Of a DNA stretch of 64,000 bases, positions 57,995-64,000 are shown piece by piece. Source of the DNA: Hymenobacter edaphi (GTDB lineage Bacteria; Bacteroidota; Bacteroidia; Cytophagales; Hymenobacteraceae). The position numbers and the translations under genes are program-made. The DNA lies in the NCBI RefSeq assembly GCF_003258365.1, contig NZ_QHKM01000012.1, positions 1-64,000 of the forward strand, in the 5' to 3' direction. Under the pieces are notes generated by a model. That model saw only the letters and a list, made by a program, of their open reading frames with translations. It ran no database searches and was not told the DNA's origin. The stretch's first letter is position 1, and each line of letters opens with the position of its first letter.

Positions 57995-58813
57995 TTACCC
58001 GCGCCCGGTGAGGCGGCGAGGCAAGGCGCGCAGCTGGCTCCACCAAGTGCGCGGCGAGTACCAAGGACCGGGGTAGCGTGTGATGACGACTTCGCCCATC
58101 CAAAGGGTCTCCATTTTCAGTTCGAGGTGCAACGGACGCCCGTCGTACTGGGACAGGCGACGGTACTGCGTCTGGTAGCCAATCGAGGCTATTACCAGCG
58201 TCGCCGAATCTGAAAGCGGCAACTGTCCCTCAAAGCGGCCGTCCAGGCCTGTGCTGACCCCGTATTTGGTACCCCGCAATAACACTGTCACCCCCGGCAG
58301 CCCCTCCCCACTAGCTTGGTCGATTACCCGGCCCGAAATACGGCCCGCTGCCCTGGCGGCCGGCCTTGACTCCTCTGGCGTAACTACTGGGGCGTCCGGA
58401 GTGGTTCCGGCTGGCGCCAAATTGGTGGCTGGCAGCTGCTGGGTGGCCGCCCGGCTCCCGCCCGCCGGTACCGGCCCGCCCGAATGACTGCCGCGCAGCT
58501 CCTGGCTGCGGGCGGCCGTGGGCAGCAGGCCCCCGAGCGCAGCGGCGGCCAGCACCCAGGCCCGCCAGCGCGGAGCAGCCGCCGGCGCATGCACCAGCGC
58601 CCGGTCAAGCTGCTCCGCCCGGAACCGACCGCACACCCTGCCGCCGGCGGCCTGCCGCAGCTGGGCCAGAATTTCGGCGTCGGTGCGCTGGGTGAAGTCG
58701 GTGACGGTGTGCTGGCAGGCGGCACAGTGGCGGCCCTGGGCGGTCGGCGTCATGGCCTCCCACGCCTCCCCGCAGGGCCGCGGAATCTGCACGTGTATCG
58801 TGGCACGAGTCAT
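57995..58813 (-). CDS. Membrane protein with Cys cluster and CarboxypepD_reg-like domain
   Basis: This is 272 residues. The N-terminal cytosolic part has CGEAWEAMTPTAQGRHCAACQHTVTDFTQ and VCGRF, a Cys arrangement seen in many Bacteroidota proteins of this type and probably a metal-binding knuckle. One membrane helix follows (WRAWVLAAAALGGLLPTAA, near 85-105). A Pro/Ala linker then leads to a CarboxypepD_reg domain (GRISGRVIDQASGEGLPGVTVLL) in the periplasm. Role unknown. The ATG at 58813 gives the family N-terminus (MTRATIHVQIPRPC). Confidence 0.7.
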   Translation of the reverse strand: MTRATIHVQIPRPCGEAWEAMTPTAQGRHCAACQHTVTDFTQRTDAEILAQLRQAAGGRVCGRFRAEQLDRALVHAPAAAPRWRAWVLAAAALGGLLPTAARSQELRGSHSGGPVPAGGSRAATQQLPATNLAPAGTTPDAPVVTPEESRPAARAAGRISGRVIDQASGEGLPGVTVLLRGTKYGVSTGLDGRFEGQLPLSDSATLVIASIGYQTQYRRLSQYDGRPLHLELKMETLWMGEVVITRYPGPWYSPRTWWSQLRALPRRLTGRG

Positions 58814-58980
58814 AAAACGAATGGAATGGTACGCGTTAGGGGTTTCGGGTTTTCCAGGCTTCAGAGCCGTGCGAACCGCAGGCCGACGTGGCACCGGGCC
58901 TTCTCACGTCAGGTATTGGCTGACGGTAGTCGAGCTGCGGTTCGCTTTGCTCTGAATGGTCTTGTTTCGGGTTTCCTCGG

Positions 58981-60921
58981 CTAGCGGCGGCCGTAGGCGC
59001 CGGGCGTGAGGCTGGCGGCGGTTTCCATCAGGCGGATGCACTCGGCGCGGTAGCCGTCGTCGTCCTTGCCGCGGGCGGTGCGGGCCAGCTCCACGGTATT
59101 CTGCCAGGTGGCCTCGCCGCGCCGCTCCGACTGGCGCAGCAGCAGGCTCATTTGAGCCACGGCCGCCGCCCAGCGCAGGTTGTTGGAGGCCCCGGCCAGC
59201 GCGGCGGGGGCGGCAGCGGGCAGCGCCCGGCTGAGCAGGCTGCTCGTCCGGCCCTGGGGCTGCTTGTAGCGCATTTTTACCGTCAATAACTCGGTGGCCG
59301 CGGCTCCGGCGGTTGTCGGCGGGGCGGGCTGGTACTTCAGCCCATCCACCACCGGCGGGGCACCCACGGGCACCACTTCGTACAGGGCCGTCACCTGCTG
59401 GCCGGCGCCCAGCTCGCCCGCGTCCTTCTGGTCGTTGTTGAAGTCTTCGTCGGCCAGCAGGCGGTTTTCGTAGCCGATGAGGCGGTAGGCCTGCACCTGG
59501 GCGGGGTTGAATTCCACCTGCAGCTTCACGTCCTTGGCCAGGGTGAACAAGGTGCCGCCGAACTGCTGCACCAGCACCCGCCGGGCCTCGCCGAGCTGGT
59601 CGATGTAGGCGTAGTTGCCGTTGCCCTTGTCGGCCAGGCGCTCCATCTTGCTGTCCTGCAGGTTGCCGGTGCCGAAGCCGAGCACCGACAAGAACACGCC
59701 CGATTCCCGCTCCTGCGTGATGAGGTGCTCCATGGCGTCGTCGGAGGATTCGCCCACGTTGAAGTCGCCGTCGGAGCACAGAATCACGCGGTTGTTGCCC
59801 TCCTTATTATAGTGCTGCCGGGCCGTGGCGTAAGCCAGGCGCAATCCTTCCCCGCCGGCCGTCGAGCCGCCGGCCTCCAGCCGGTCCAGCGCCGCCACGA
59901 TGTCGCCCTTGCGGGTGCCGGGCGTGGGCGGCAGCACCACCCCGGCGGCCCCGGCATACACCACCAATGATACCTGGTCCTGCGGGCGCAGCTGCTGCAC
60001 CAGCTGCTTCAGGCCGGCCTTCACCAGCGGCAGCTTGTCCTCGCTCTGCATCGAGCCCGACACGTCGATGAGGAACACCAGGTTGGCCGCCGGCAGATTT
60101 TCCACCGGCACGGTGCGCGCCTGCAGCCCGATGAGCACCAGCTGGTGGGCGGGAGCCCAGGGGCAGCGGGCCTGCTCCAGGTGCAGGGCGGCCGGGGCCT
60201 CGGCGGCGGGCTGGGGGTAGTCGTAGCGGAAGTAATTCACCAGCTCCTCGGTGCGCACCGCGTCGGCGGGCGGCAGCTGGGCCTGCTCGGTGAGGTAACG
60301 GCGCACGTTGGAGTAGCTGGCCGCGTCCACGTCGATACTGAAAGTGCTCAGCGGGGCCTTGCTCACCGGCTGAAACGGGTTTTCGGTCTGGTGGGCGTAA
60401 GCTTCGCCCTCGGTGCGGCGCCGGGCTTTTTCTTCCTTGCTGAAGTAGGCCGGGCCCGCAGCCCGTTTGGCTTTGCTCGGCGCCATAGAGCGGTTGCCCC
60501 GAACCCGGACGCCGGCCACGCGGCCCGCCAGCCCGTAACCCGTCACCACGCATTCACTCAGAGCCTTGGCGTCGGCAGACAGAGCTACGTTCAATGCCTG
60601 GCCGCCGCGGGCTGGTTGCTCCTGGGTGAGGTAGCCCACGCTGGAAAACTGCAGCGTGACTTTGCGCGCCCCCGGGGTGAGCAGCAGGCTGTAGCGGCCG
60701 TCGTGGCTGGTGCTGACGCCGTTCGTCGTGCCCTTCACGAGCACCGTCACGCCGGGAATGCCCTGGCCGCTGGCCCGGTCCGTCACCCGCCCGCGGACGG
60801 TGAGCGAATCCACGACGGCCGATTCGGGCCGCACGCCCAGGGGCGTTTGCGCCGTAGCCGAGTGAACGTAAGCGCTGCTGAGGGCGGCAGCGAGTAAGGA
60901 GCAACATAAAACGGTGCGCAT
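58981..60921 (-). CDS. Secreted VWA-domain protein with CarboxypepD_reg-like N-terminus
   Basis: This is 646 residues. A signal peptide (MRTVLCCSLLAAALSSAYVHS) is followed by a CarboxypepD_reg-like domain (VRGRVTDRASGQGIPGVTVLV, near 40-125). A linker leads to the VWF-type A domain (about 280-460) whose MIDAS reads LIDVSGSMQSE, with STAGGEGLRLAY and CSDGDFNVG as the other metal loops. The segment NPFQPVSKAPLSTFSIDVDAASYSNVRRYL and the C-terminal DUF3520-like part are typical of this exported VWA family. Such proteins bind ligands through the metal; the partner is unknown. It diverges from the sigma factor gene across the palindrome and tandem array. Confidence 0.85.
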   Translation of the reverse strand: MRTVLCCSLLAAALSSAYVHSATAQTPLGVRPESAVVDSLTVRGRVTDRASGQGIPGVTVLVKGTTNGVSTSHDGRYSLLLTPGARKVTLQFSSVGYLTQEQPARGGQALNVALSADAKALSECVVTGYGLAGRVAGVRVRGNRSMAPSKAKRAAGPAYFSKEEKARRRTEGEAYAHQTENPFQPVSKAPLSTFSIDVDAASYSNVRRYLTEQAQLPPADAVRTEELVNYFRYDYPQPAAEAPAALHLEQARCPWAPAHQLVLIGLQARTVPVENLPAANLVFLIDVSGSMQSEDKLPLVKAGLKQLVQQLRPQDQVSLVVYAGAAGVVLPPTPGTRKGDIVAALDRLEAGGSTAGGEGLRLAYATARQHYNKEGNNRVILCSDGDFNVGESSDDAMEHLITQERESGVFLSVLGFGTGNLQDSKMERLADKGNGNYAYIDQLGEARRVLVQQFGGTLFTLAKDVKLQVEFNPAQVQAYRLIGYENRLLADEDFNNDQKDAGELGAGQQVTALYEVVPVGAPPVVDGLKYQPAPPTTAGAAATELLTVKMRYKQPQGRTSSLLSRALPAAAPAALAGASNNLRWAAAVAQMSLLLRQSERRGEATWQNTVELARTARGKDDDGYRAECIRLMETAASLTPGAYGRR

Positions 60922-60988
60922 CGAGCCAGGCAGTTAGAAGGTGATAGATGCCTGGTTGATGCGGGCCCCGGCGGGATTCCACAAGCGG

Positions 60989-61045
60989 GGGTAAAAAAGA
61001 TGCGGCGCCGGGTAAATTTTACCCGGCGCCGCATCTTTTTTACCC
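60989..61045. repeat. 57-bp perfect palindrome
   Basis: The arms 60989-61016 and 61018-61045 are perfect reverse complements over 28 bp with a single central T. The left arm starts GGGTAAAAAAGATGCGGCGC. It lies 67 bp upstream of the VWA gene start in the divergent gap to the sigma factor. Its right half overlaps the first unit of the 42-bp tandem array. Confidence 0.92.
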
Positions 61046-61260
61046 GAGGCCGGGTGGATTTTACCCGACCGCGCATCTTATTTACCCGAGCTTGGGGGAA
61101 TTTTACCCAACGTCGCGTCTTTTTTATCCGAGTTCGGGTGAGTTTTACCCGATGCCGCGTCTTCACTACCCGATGTCAGGTAAAAAAGACGCACCGGGGC
61201 GTGCCGGGAATCGGTAGTCGGGTAAATGCTACCCAACGCCGCCTCTTTTCACCCAGCTGC
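61010..61260. repeat. Tandem array of 42-bp (2 x 21-bp) units
   Basis: Units begin at 61010, 61052, 61094, 61136, 61178 and 61220. The first four share GGGTRRATTTTACCC and CGCGTCTTTTTTACCCGAG-like halves; each unit is two diverged 21-bp halves built on TTTTACCCG. The fifth is more diverged and the sixth is nearly complete. The array fills the divergent gap upstream of the sigma factor promoter. Open frames through it give heptad peptides (RRRVNFT, RGRVDFT) on one strand and similar ones on the other and are judged by-products. Confidence 0.85.
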
Positions 61261-61308
61261 TGCTCCGACCTTGGTGATGGAGTTGGAAGGCTGCCTGCCC
61301 CGGCTCCG

Positions 61309-61316
61309 TATCTTTA
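61309..61316 (+). promoter_or_regulatory. -7-like element TATCTTTA of the sigma factor gene
   Basis: TATCTTTA is one base off TAnnTTTG. TTG at 61283-61285 lies 23 bp upstream as a possible -33. Transcription would start near 61323, 14 nt before the ATG at 61337. Confidence 0.5.
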
Positions 61317-61336
61317 GCATTCCGTTTCTGCGCCCG

Positions 61337-61951
61337 ATGTTTTCCCTGTTTCGCCGCCCCAAGACGCCCGCCGCCGCCGCGCCGCCCACCGAGGCGGAGC
61401 TGCTGGCGCGCTACCGGGCCGACGGCGACGTGCAGGACCTCGGCCGGCTCTACGAGCCCTACTTCCACCTCGTCTACGGCGTGTGCCTGCGCTACCTGCG
61501 CGCCGAGGACGACGCCAAGGACGCGGTCATGCAGATTTTCGAGAAGCTCATCGTCGATTTGCGCCGCCACGAGGTGCAGAACCTGAGCAGCTGGCTGCAC
61601 ACCACCGCCCGCAACTACTGCCTGATGGAGCTGCGCCGCCGCAAATCAGCCCCCGATACCGTGGAATTTGGCCTGCCGGGCGCCCCGGGTGTGGAATCCG
61701 AAGCGGCCCTGCATCTGGTAAGCGACGATGACGACGACTTTCCCACCGAGGAGCACTTGCAGCAGCTGGAAGCGGCCCTGGCCCGCCTCCCGCCGGAGCA
61801 GCACCGCTGCCTCGAACTATTCTACCGCCAGCAGCTCTCGTACCAGGAAATTGCCGCCGCCACCGGCTACGACCTCAAACAGGTGAAAAGCTTCCTGCAA
61901 AACGGGAAGCGCAACCTCAAACTCTCCCTTGCCAGCCATGTCGCCCGCTGA
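61337..61951 (+). CDS. ECF-type RNA polymerase sigma factor
   Basis: This is 204 residues. Region 2 reads LYEPYFHLVYGVCLRYLRAEDDAKDAVMQIFEKL (about 35-70) and region 4 LPPEQHRCLELFYRQQLSYQEIAAATGYDLKQVKSFLQNGKRNLK (about 155-200), whose helix-turn-helix contacts the -35-type element. An acidic loop (SDDDDDFPTEEHL) joins them. The downstream anti-sigma gene overlaps its end by 14 bp. The frame is open to 61226, but upstream codons run through the tandem array. Confidence 0.9.
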   Translation: MFSLFRRPKTPAAAAPPTEAELLARYRADGDVQDLGRLYEPYFHLVYGVCLRYLRAEDDAKDAVMQIFEKLIVDLRRHEVQNLSSWLHTTARNYCLMELRRRKSAPDTVEFGLPGAPGVESEAALHLVSDDDDDFPTEEHLQQLEAALARLPPEQHRCLELFYRQQLSYQEIAAATGYDLKQVKSFLQNGKRNLKLSLASHVAR

Positions 61952-63044
61952 TCCGCACTTTCAGGCTCCCGCGCCCGCCGCCGCGCACCTCTCCGCAGCC
62001 CTGCTGCGGCAGTACGCGGCCGGTACCCTCGGTGCCGCCGAGCGCCGGCAGGTGGAGCACCATACGCTGAGCTGTGCCCTCTGCGCCGATGCCCTCGACG
62101 GCTACGCGCAGGCGGCGCCCGCGGCCGTCACGCCCGCCGCCCTGGCCGAACTGCAGCAGCGCCTGCACGCCCGTGTAGCTGCCGAGCCGGCCGCCACCCG
62201 CGGCGGAGCCTGGTGGCTGGCCGCCGCCGCCGCGGTGGCCCTGCTGCTGACCTTCGTCGGCCTGTGGCAGTGGCCGGCGTCTGCCCCGCCGGCGCCCGTG
62301 GCCGTTCGCCAGCGCACCGCCGCGCCCGCCGCCGAGCCGGCAATAGCCGCCGCTCCCGCCCCCATCACACCCGCCGCGCCCGTCCCGCCGGCCGTACAGC
62401 CCGAAACGGCGGCGCCTGCGGCCGCCCCGGCGGCCCCGCGGCGGCGGCAGGTTCGGCCGCGGCCGGCCCTGGCGGCCCGCCCGGTCGCCCCGAAAACGGC
62501 CCTCGGGCCGCGCAGTACGATGCCCCCCGTCGCCAGCGCCGCGGCCGATAGCAGCCAGCAGGCGGGCATGGTGGCCGCTGCCCCCGTCCCCCCGGCAGCC
62601 GCCCCAGCGCCGGCCGCCGAAGTGGCCGCAGATGCCCCGGCCAAATCCATCAGCATGGCCCGGATGGCTACCGCCGCCCCGACGGACACCGCTCCCGCAT
62701 TTCGGGAGGAAGCGGGCAAGCGCAAGGCCGAACTGCCGCCCGCGCCCGCGCTGGCCCCGTTTCCGGTGGGCGGCTACCCCGCCCTGCGTACTTACCTGCG
62801 CCGCGAGCAGCAGCGCCCCGAAACCGGCATCGGAGGCCAACATCATTCCGACGGCATCGTCAAGCTCAAGTTCATGGTCGCGGCCGATGGCACGGTGCAC
62901 GACATTCAGGTGGTGCGCGGCATCAACGCCGAGTACGACGAGGAAGCAATTCGTCTGATCTGCGAGGGCCCCGCCTGGCGCCCGGCCATCGTCAACGGCC
63001 GCCGCGCCGCCCAGGCCGTGCGCCTCGACGTGCCCTTCCACTAA
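61938..63044 (+). CDS. Anti-sigma factor fused to a TonB C-terminal domain
   Basis: This is 368 residues. Near residues 35-55 RQVEHHTLSCALCADALDGY has the HxxxCxxC of zinc-binding (ZAS) anti-sigma factors. One membrane helix follows (WWLAAAAAVALLLTFVGLW, near 90-110). A Pro/Ala-rich periplasmic linker of about 150 residues leads to a TonB C-terminal domain (IVKLKFMVAADGTVHDIQVVR, AEYDEEAIRLICEGPAWRPAIVNGRRAAQAVRL). The cytosolic domain should hold the sigma factor. The ATG at 61938 overlaps the sigma stop; a TTG at 61929 is the only alternative. The TonB-type end is unusual for an anti-sigma factor. Confidence 0.82.
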   Translation: MSPADPHFQAPAPAAAHLSAALLRQYAAGTLGAAERRQVEHHTLSCALCADALDGYAQAAPAAVTPAALAELQQRLHARVAAEPAATRGGAWWLAAAAAVALLLTFVGLWQWPASAPPAPVAVRQRTAAPAAEPAIAAAPAPITPAAPVPPAVQPETAAPAAAPAAPRRRQVRPRPALAARPVAPKTALGPRSTMPPVASAAADSSQQAGMVAAAPVPPAAAPAPAAEVAADAPAKSISMARMATAAPTDTAPAFREEAGKRKAELPPAPALAPFPVGGYPALRTYLRREQQRPETGIGGQHHSDGIVKLKFMVAADGTVHDIQVVRGINAEYDEEAIRLICEGPAWRPAIVNGRRAAQAVRLDVPFH

Positions 63045-63058
63045 GCCCAATCAAACGC

Positions 63059-63105
63059 GGCGGCCCGGCGTGGCAGCTCCCGCAGGAGCCCCGCGCCGGG
63101 CCGCC
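63059..63105. terminator. 15-bp hairpin after the anti-sigma gene
   Basis: GGCGGCCCGGCGTGG (63059-63073) and CCGCGCCGGGCCGCC (63091-63105) pair with one G-U wobble around 17 nt. It begins 15 bp after the stop. No T tract follows. Confidence 0.65.
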
Positions 63106-63219
63106 GTGTTCGTCGGGCCAGGGTGGACGGTGCTTGGAACGAGTGTTGTGCTGCTTTTCCGGGGCGTCATGCTCCGCATGACGTTCATGCTGCTTGCTGG
63201 CCACACGGTCTAAGCTGGC

Positions 63220-63525
63220 TTAGCCGCTGTAGCCGCCGCCGTTTTCGGGCGAGGTGGCGCTGCCGCTGGGGTGGGGCGCTTCCGCTGCGGCCGGACTGAC
63301 GGCGTGGGTCGGCTCCCAGCGGTGCATCACCTCAAAGGAAATCTTGGCGGTGATGCGGTATTCCACGATTTTATTGTCGCGCACCCGGCAGCTCTGGTCC
63401 TTGATGTAGATGGATTTGATGCCCTGCACGGTGGTGCTGGCTTCGGTCAGGGCTCGTTGCAGGGCATCTTCAAAGCTCTTGTCAGACGAGGCCAGCACTT
63501 CGATGACTTTCTTGATGGTGCTCAT
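63220..63525 (-). CDS. Dodecin with C-terminal extension
   Basis: This is 101 residues. Residues 1-67 are a canonical dodecin (MSTIKKVIEVLASSDKSFED, QGIKSIYIKDQSCRVRDNKI, YRITAKISFEV). Dodecins form 12-subunit shells that store flavins. Most are about 65-75 residues; this one adds about 30 residues of Pro/Ala/Ser/Gly (THAVSPAAAEAPHPSGSATS and onward), probably disordered. No partner gene is adjacent. Confidence 0.88.
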   Translation of the reverse strand: MSTIKKVIEVLASSDKSFEDALQRALTEASTTVQGIKSIYIKDQSCRVRDNKIVEYRITAKISFEVMHRWEPTHAVSPAAAEAPHPSGSATSPENGGGYSG

Positions 63526-63619
63526 GGGGACGGTCAGTTAGCGGTAGAACAATCAAGCGACGGGGCGCGGAGCCCCGTCGGGCCTATACGCAAAACCACC
63601 TGGCCGCGTCGTCGCTGCC

Positions 63620-63695
63620 TTGTAGCGCGGGCTTCAGCCCGCGTCCGCCCGGACGATACCGTTTTAGCGGACGCGGGCTGAAGCCCGCGCTACAA
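63620..63695. repeat. REP-like perfect 29-bp palindrome
   Basis: The arms 63620-63648 (beginning TTGTAGCGCGGGCTTCAGCC) and 63667-63695 are perfect complements with an 18-nt loop. Each arm is itself nearly palindromic around GCGGGCTTCAGCCCGC. The same word builds the element at 55264-55360. REP elements of this form are usually moved by RAYT transposases; none is encoded in this window. Confidence 0.9.
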
Positions 63696-63899
63696 GTCTG
63701 GTTATGTACTTGTAAGTAATTGCTGATTACCAATACCTTCAATAATGATAAATGAGTTTACAAGTTGAATAACTTGCTTTAAGAATCATTTGGTAAACAT
63801 ATTTACATAGTATCATTAATGCGTTGTCGCGTCCGTTCTGGCGGCTCATAAACCTTGGCTTTTGTTGCCGGGCACCGCCCCTGCTTCGGCCCCGGGTGC
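63696..63899. other. AT-rich intergenic stretch before fumarase
   Basis: 63696-63820 is much richer in A and T than the rest of the window and contains short dyads such as CAAGTT/AACTTG (63762-63777). No gene is seen. It may be the upstream control region of the fumarase gene or simply foreign DNA beside the REP element. Confidence 0.4.
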
Positions 63900-63907
63900 T
63901 ACCTTTG
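63900..63907 (+). promoter_or_regulatory. -7 element TACCTTTG of the fumarase gene
   Basis: This is an exact TAnnTTTG match, 41 bp before the ATG at 63949. No TTTG at the -33 spacing was found. Confidence 0.65.
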
Positions 63908-63948
63908 CCGCGCCTAATTCCCATCGTTTCACCGAGTCTGTTCGCCTG

Positions 63949-64000
63949 ATGCAATTCCGCACCGAAAAAGACACCATGGGCACCGTGCAGGTCCCCGCCG
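63949..64000 (+). CDS. fumC: Class II fumarate hydratase, N-terminal fragment
   Basis: Only 17 codons lie in the window: MQFRTEKDTMGTVQVPA. This is the characteristic start of class II fumarases (RxExDTMGxVxVPA). The enzyme hydrates fumarate to malate in the TCA cycle. The rest lies beyond the right edge. It belongs to the same superfamily as aspA at 35890. Confidence 0.8.
   Translation, partial: MQFRTEKDTMGTVQVPA

Noticed and set aside
60783-61317. Heptad-repeat proteins encoded in the 61-kb array
   Set aside because: Both strands are open with similar Arg/Val/Phe heptads, which is a by-product of a 21-bp repeat. The longer frames also run into the VWA gene or sigma gene in the wrong sense.
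1-64000. tRNA or rRNA genes
   Set aside because: No cloverleaf with conserved GTTCRANNC arm and no rRNA-like sequence was recognised on either strand by eye; a tRNA search program would be decisive.

Overview
The window looks like chromosome of a GC-rich member of the Bacteroidota, most likely Hymenobacter or a close relative in the Cytophagales. Evidence: repeated use of the Bacteroidota -7 promoter word TAnnTTTG, no clear Shine-Dalgarno sites, a type IX secretion (T9SS) C-terminal sorting domain on a giant adhesin, SusC-like carboxypeptidase-regulatory domains, DUF11 modules, PPK2, dodecin and a phenylalanine/tyrosine operon of Bacteroidota layout. This is inference from protein character; no search was run.

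Layout. 1-6000: end of an unknown gene, a small lipoprotein, an Omp85/BamA-like barrel protein, HemW, a hypothetical protein coupled to an alpha/beta hydrolase, and a cyclase-family enzyme. 6000-12300: a 2039-residue T9SS adhesin. 12650-13460: ribosomal proteins L27 and L21. 13870-19580: class Ia ribonucleotide reductase, with the small subunit (nrdB) and large subunit (nrdA) separated by two unrelated genes, each preceded by DnaA-box-like words. 19630-23240: an AT-richer accessory stretch with an orphan UvrD-type helicase, three small unknown genes, two copies of a 67-bp palindromic repeat and a 42-bp tandem repeat array. 23236-35810: mostly secreted or membrane proteins (glycine-rich protein, phosphoesterase, DUF389 protein, catalase-like protein, TPM protein, pectinesterase) and three scattered paralogues of a small secreted beta-rich protein. 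35890-46870: aspartase, MFS transporter, PPK2, a PAS/degenerate-CZB sensor pair and lipoproteins. 47290-52550: two paralogous M13 metallopeptidases flanking an outer-membrane barrel.

53270-57800 is the most interesting region. It is a minus-strand operon, pheA - aminotransferase - tyrA - aroG/aroQ, which holds most of the Phe/Tyr branch. Its roughly 300-nt leader encodes two successive short peptides packed with Phe and Tyr codons. Each is followed by a rho-independent terminator, and the second has a perfect 9-bp candidate antiterminator. I read this as a tandem ribosome-mediated Phe/Tyr attenuator.

58000-63050: a regulatory-domain membrane protein, a VWA-domain protein, and an ECF sigma factor with an overlapping anti-sigma factor that carries a TonB C-terminal domain. 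The VWA and sigma genes diverge from a region holding a perfect 57-bp palindrome and a 42-bp (2 x 21) tandem array. The window ends with a dodecin, a perfect REP-like hairpin and the first 17 codons of fumarase. No rRNA, tRNA, CRISPR array, insertion sequence or prophage was seen.
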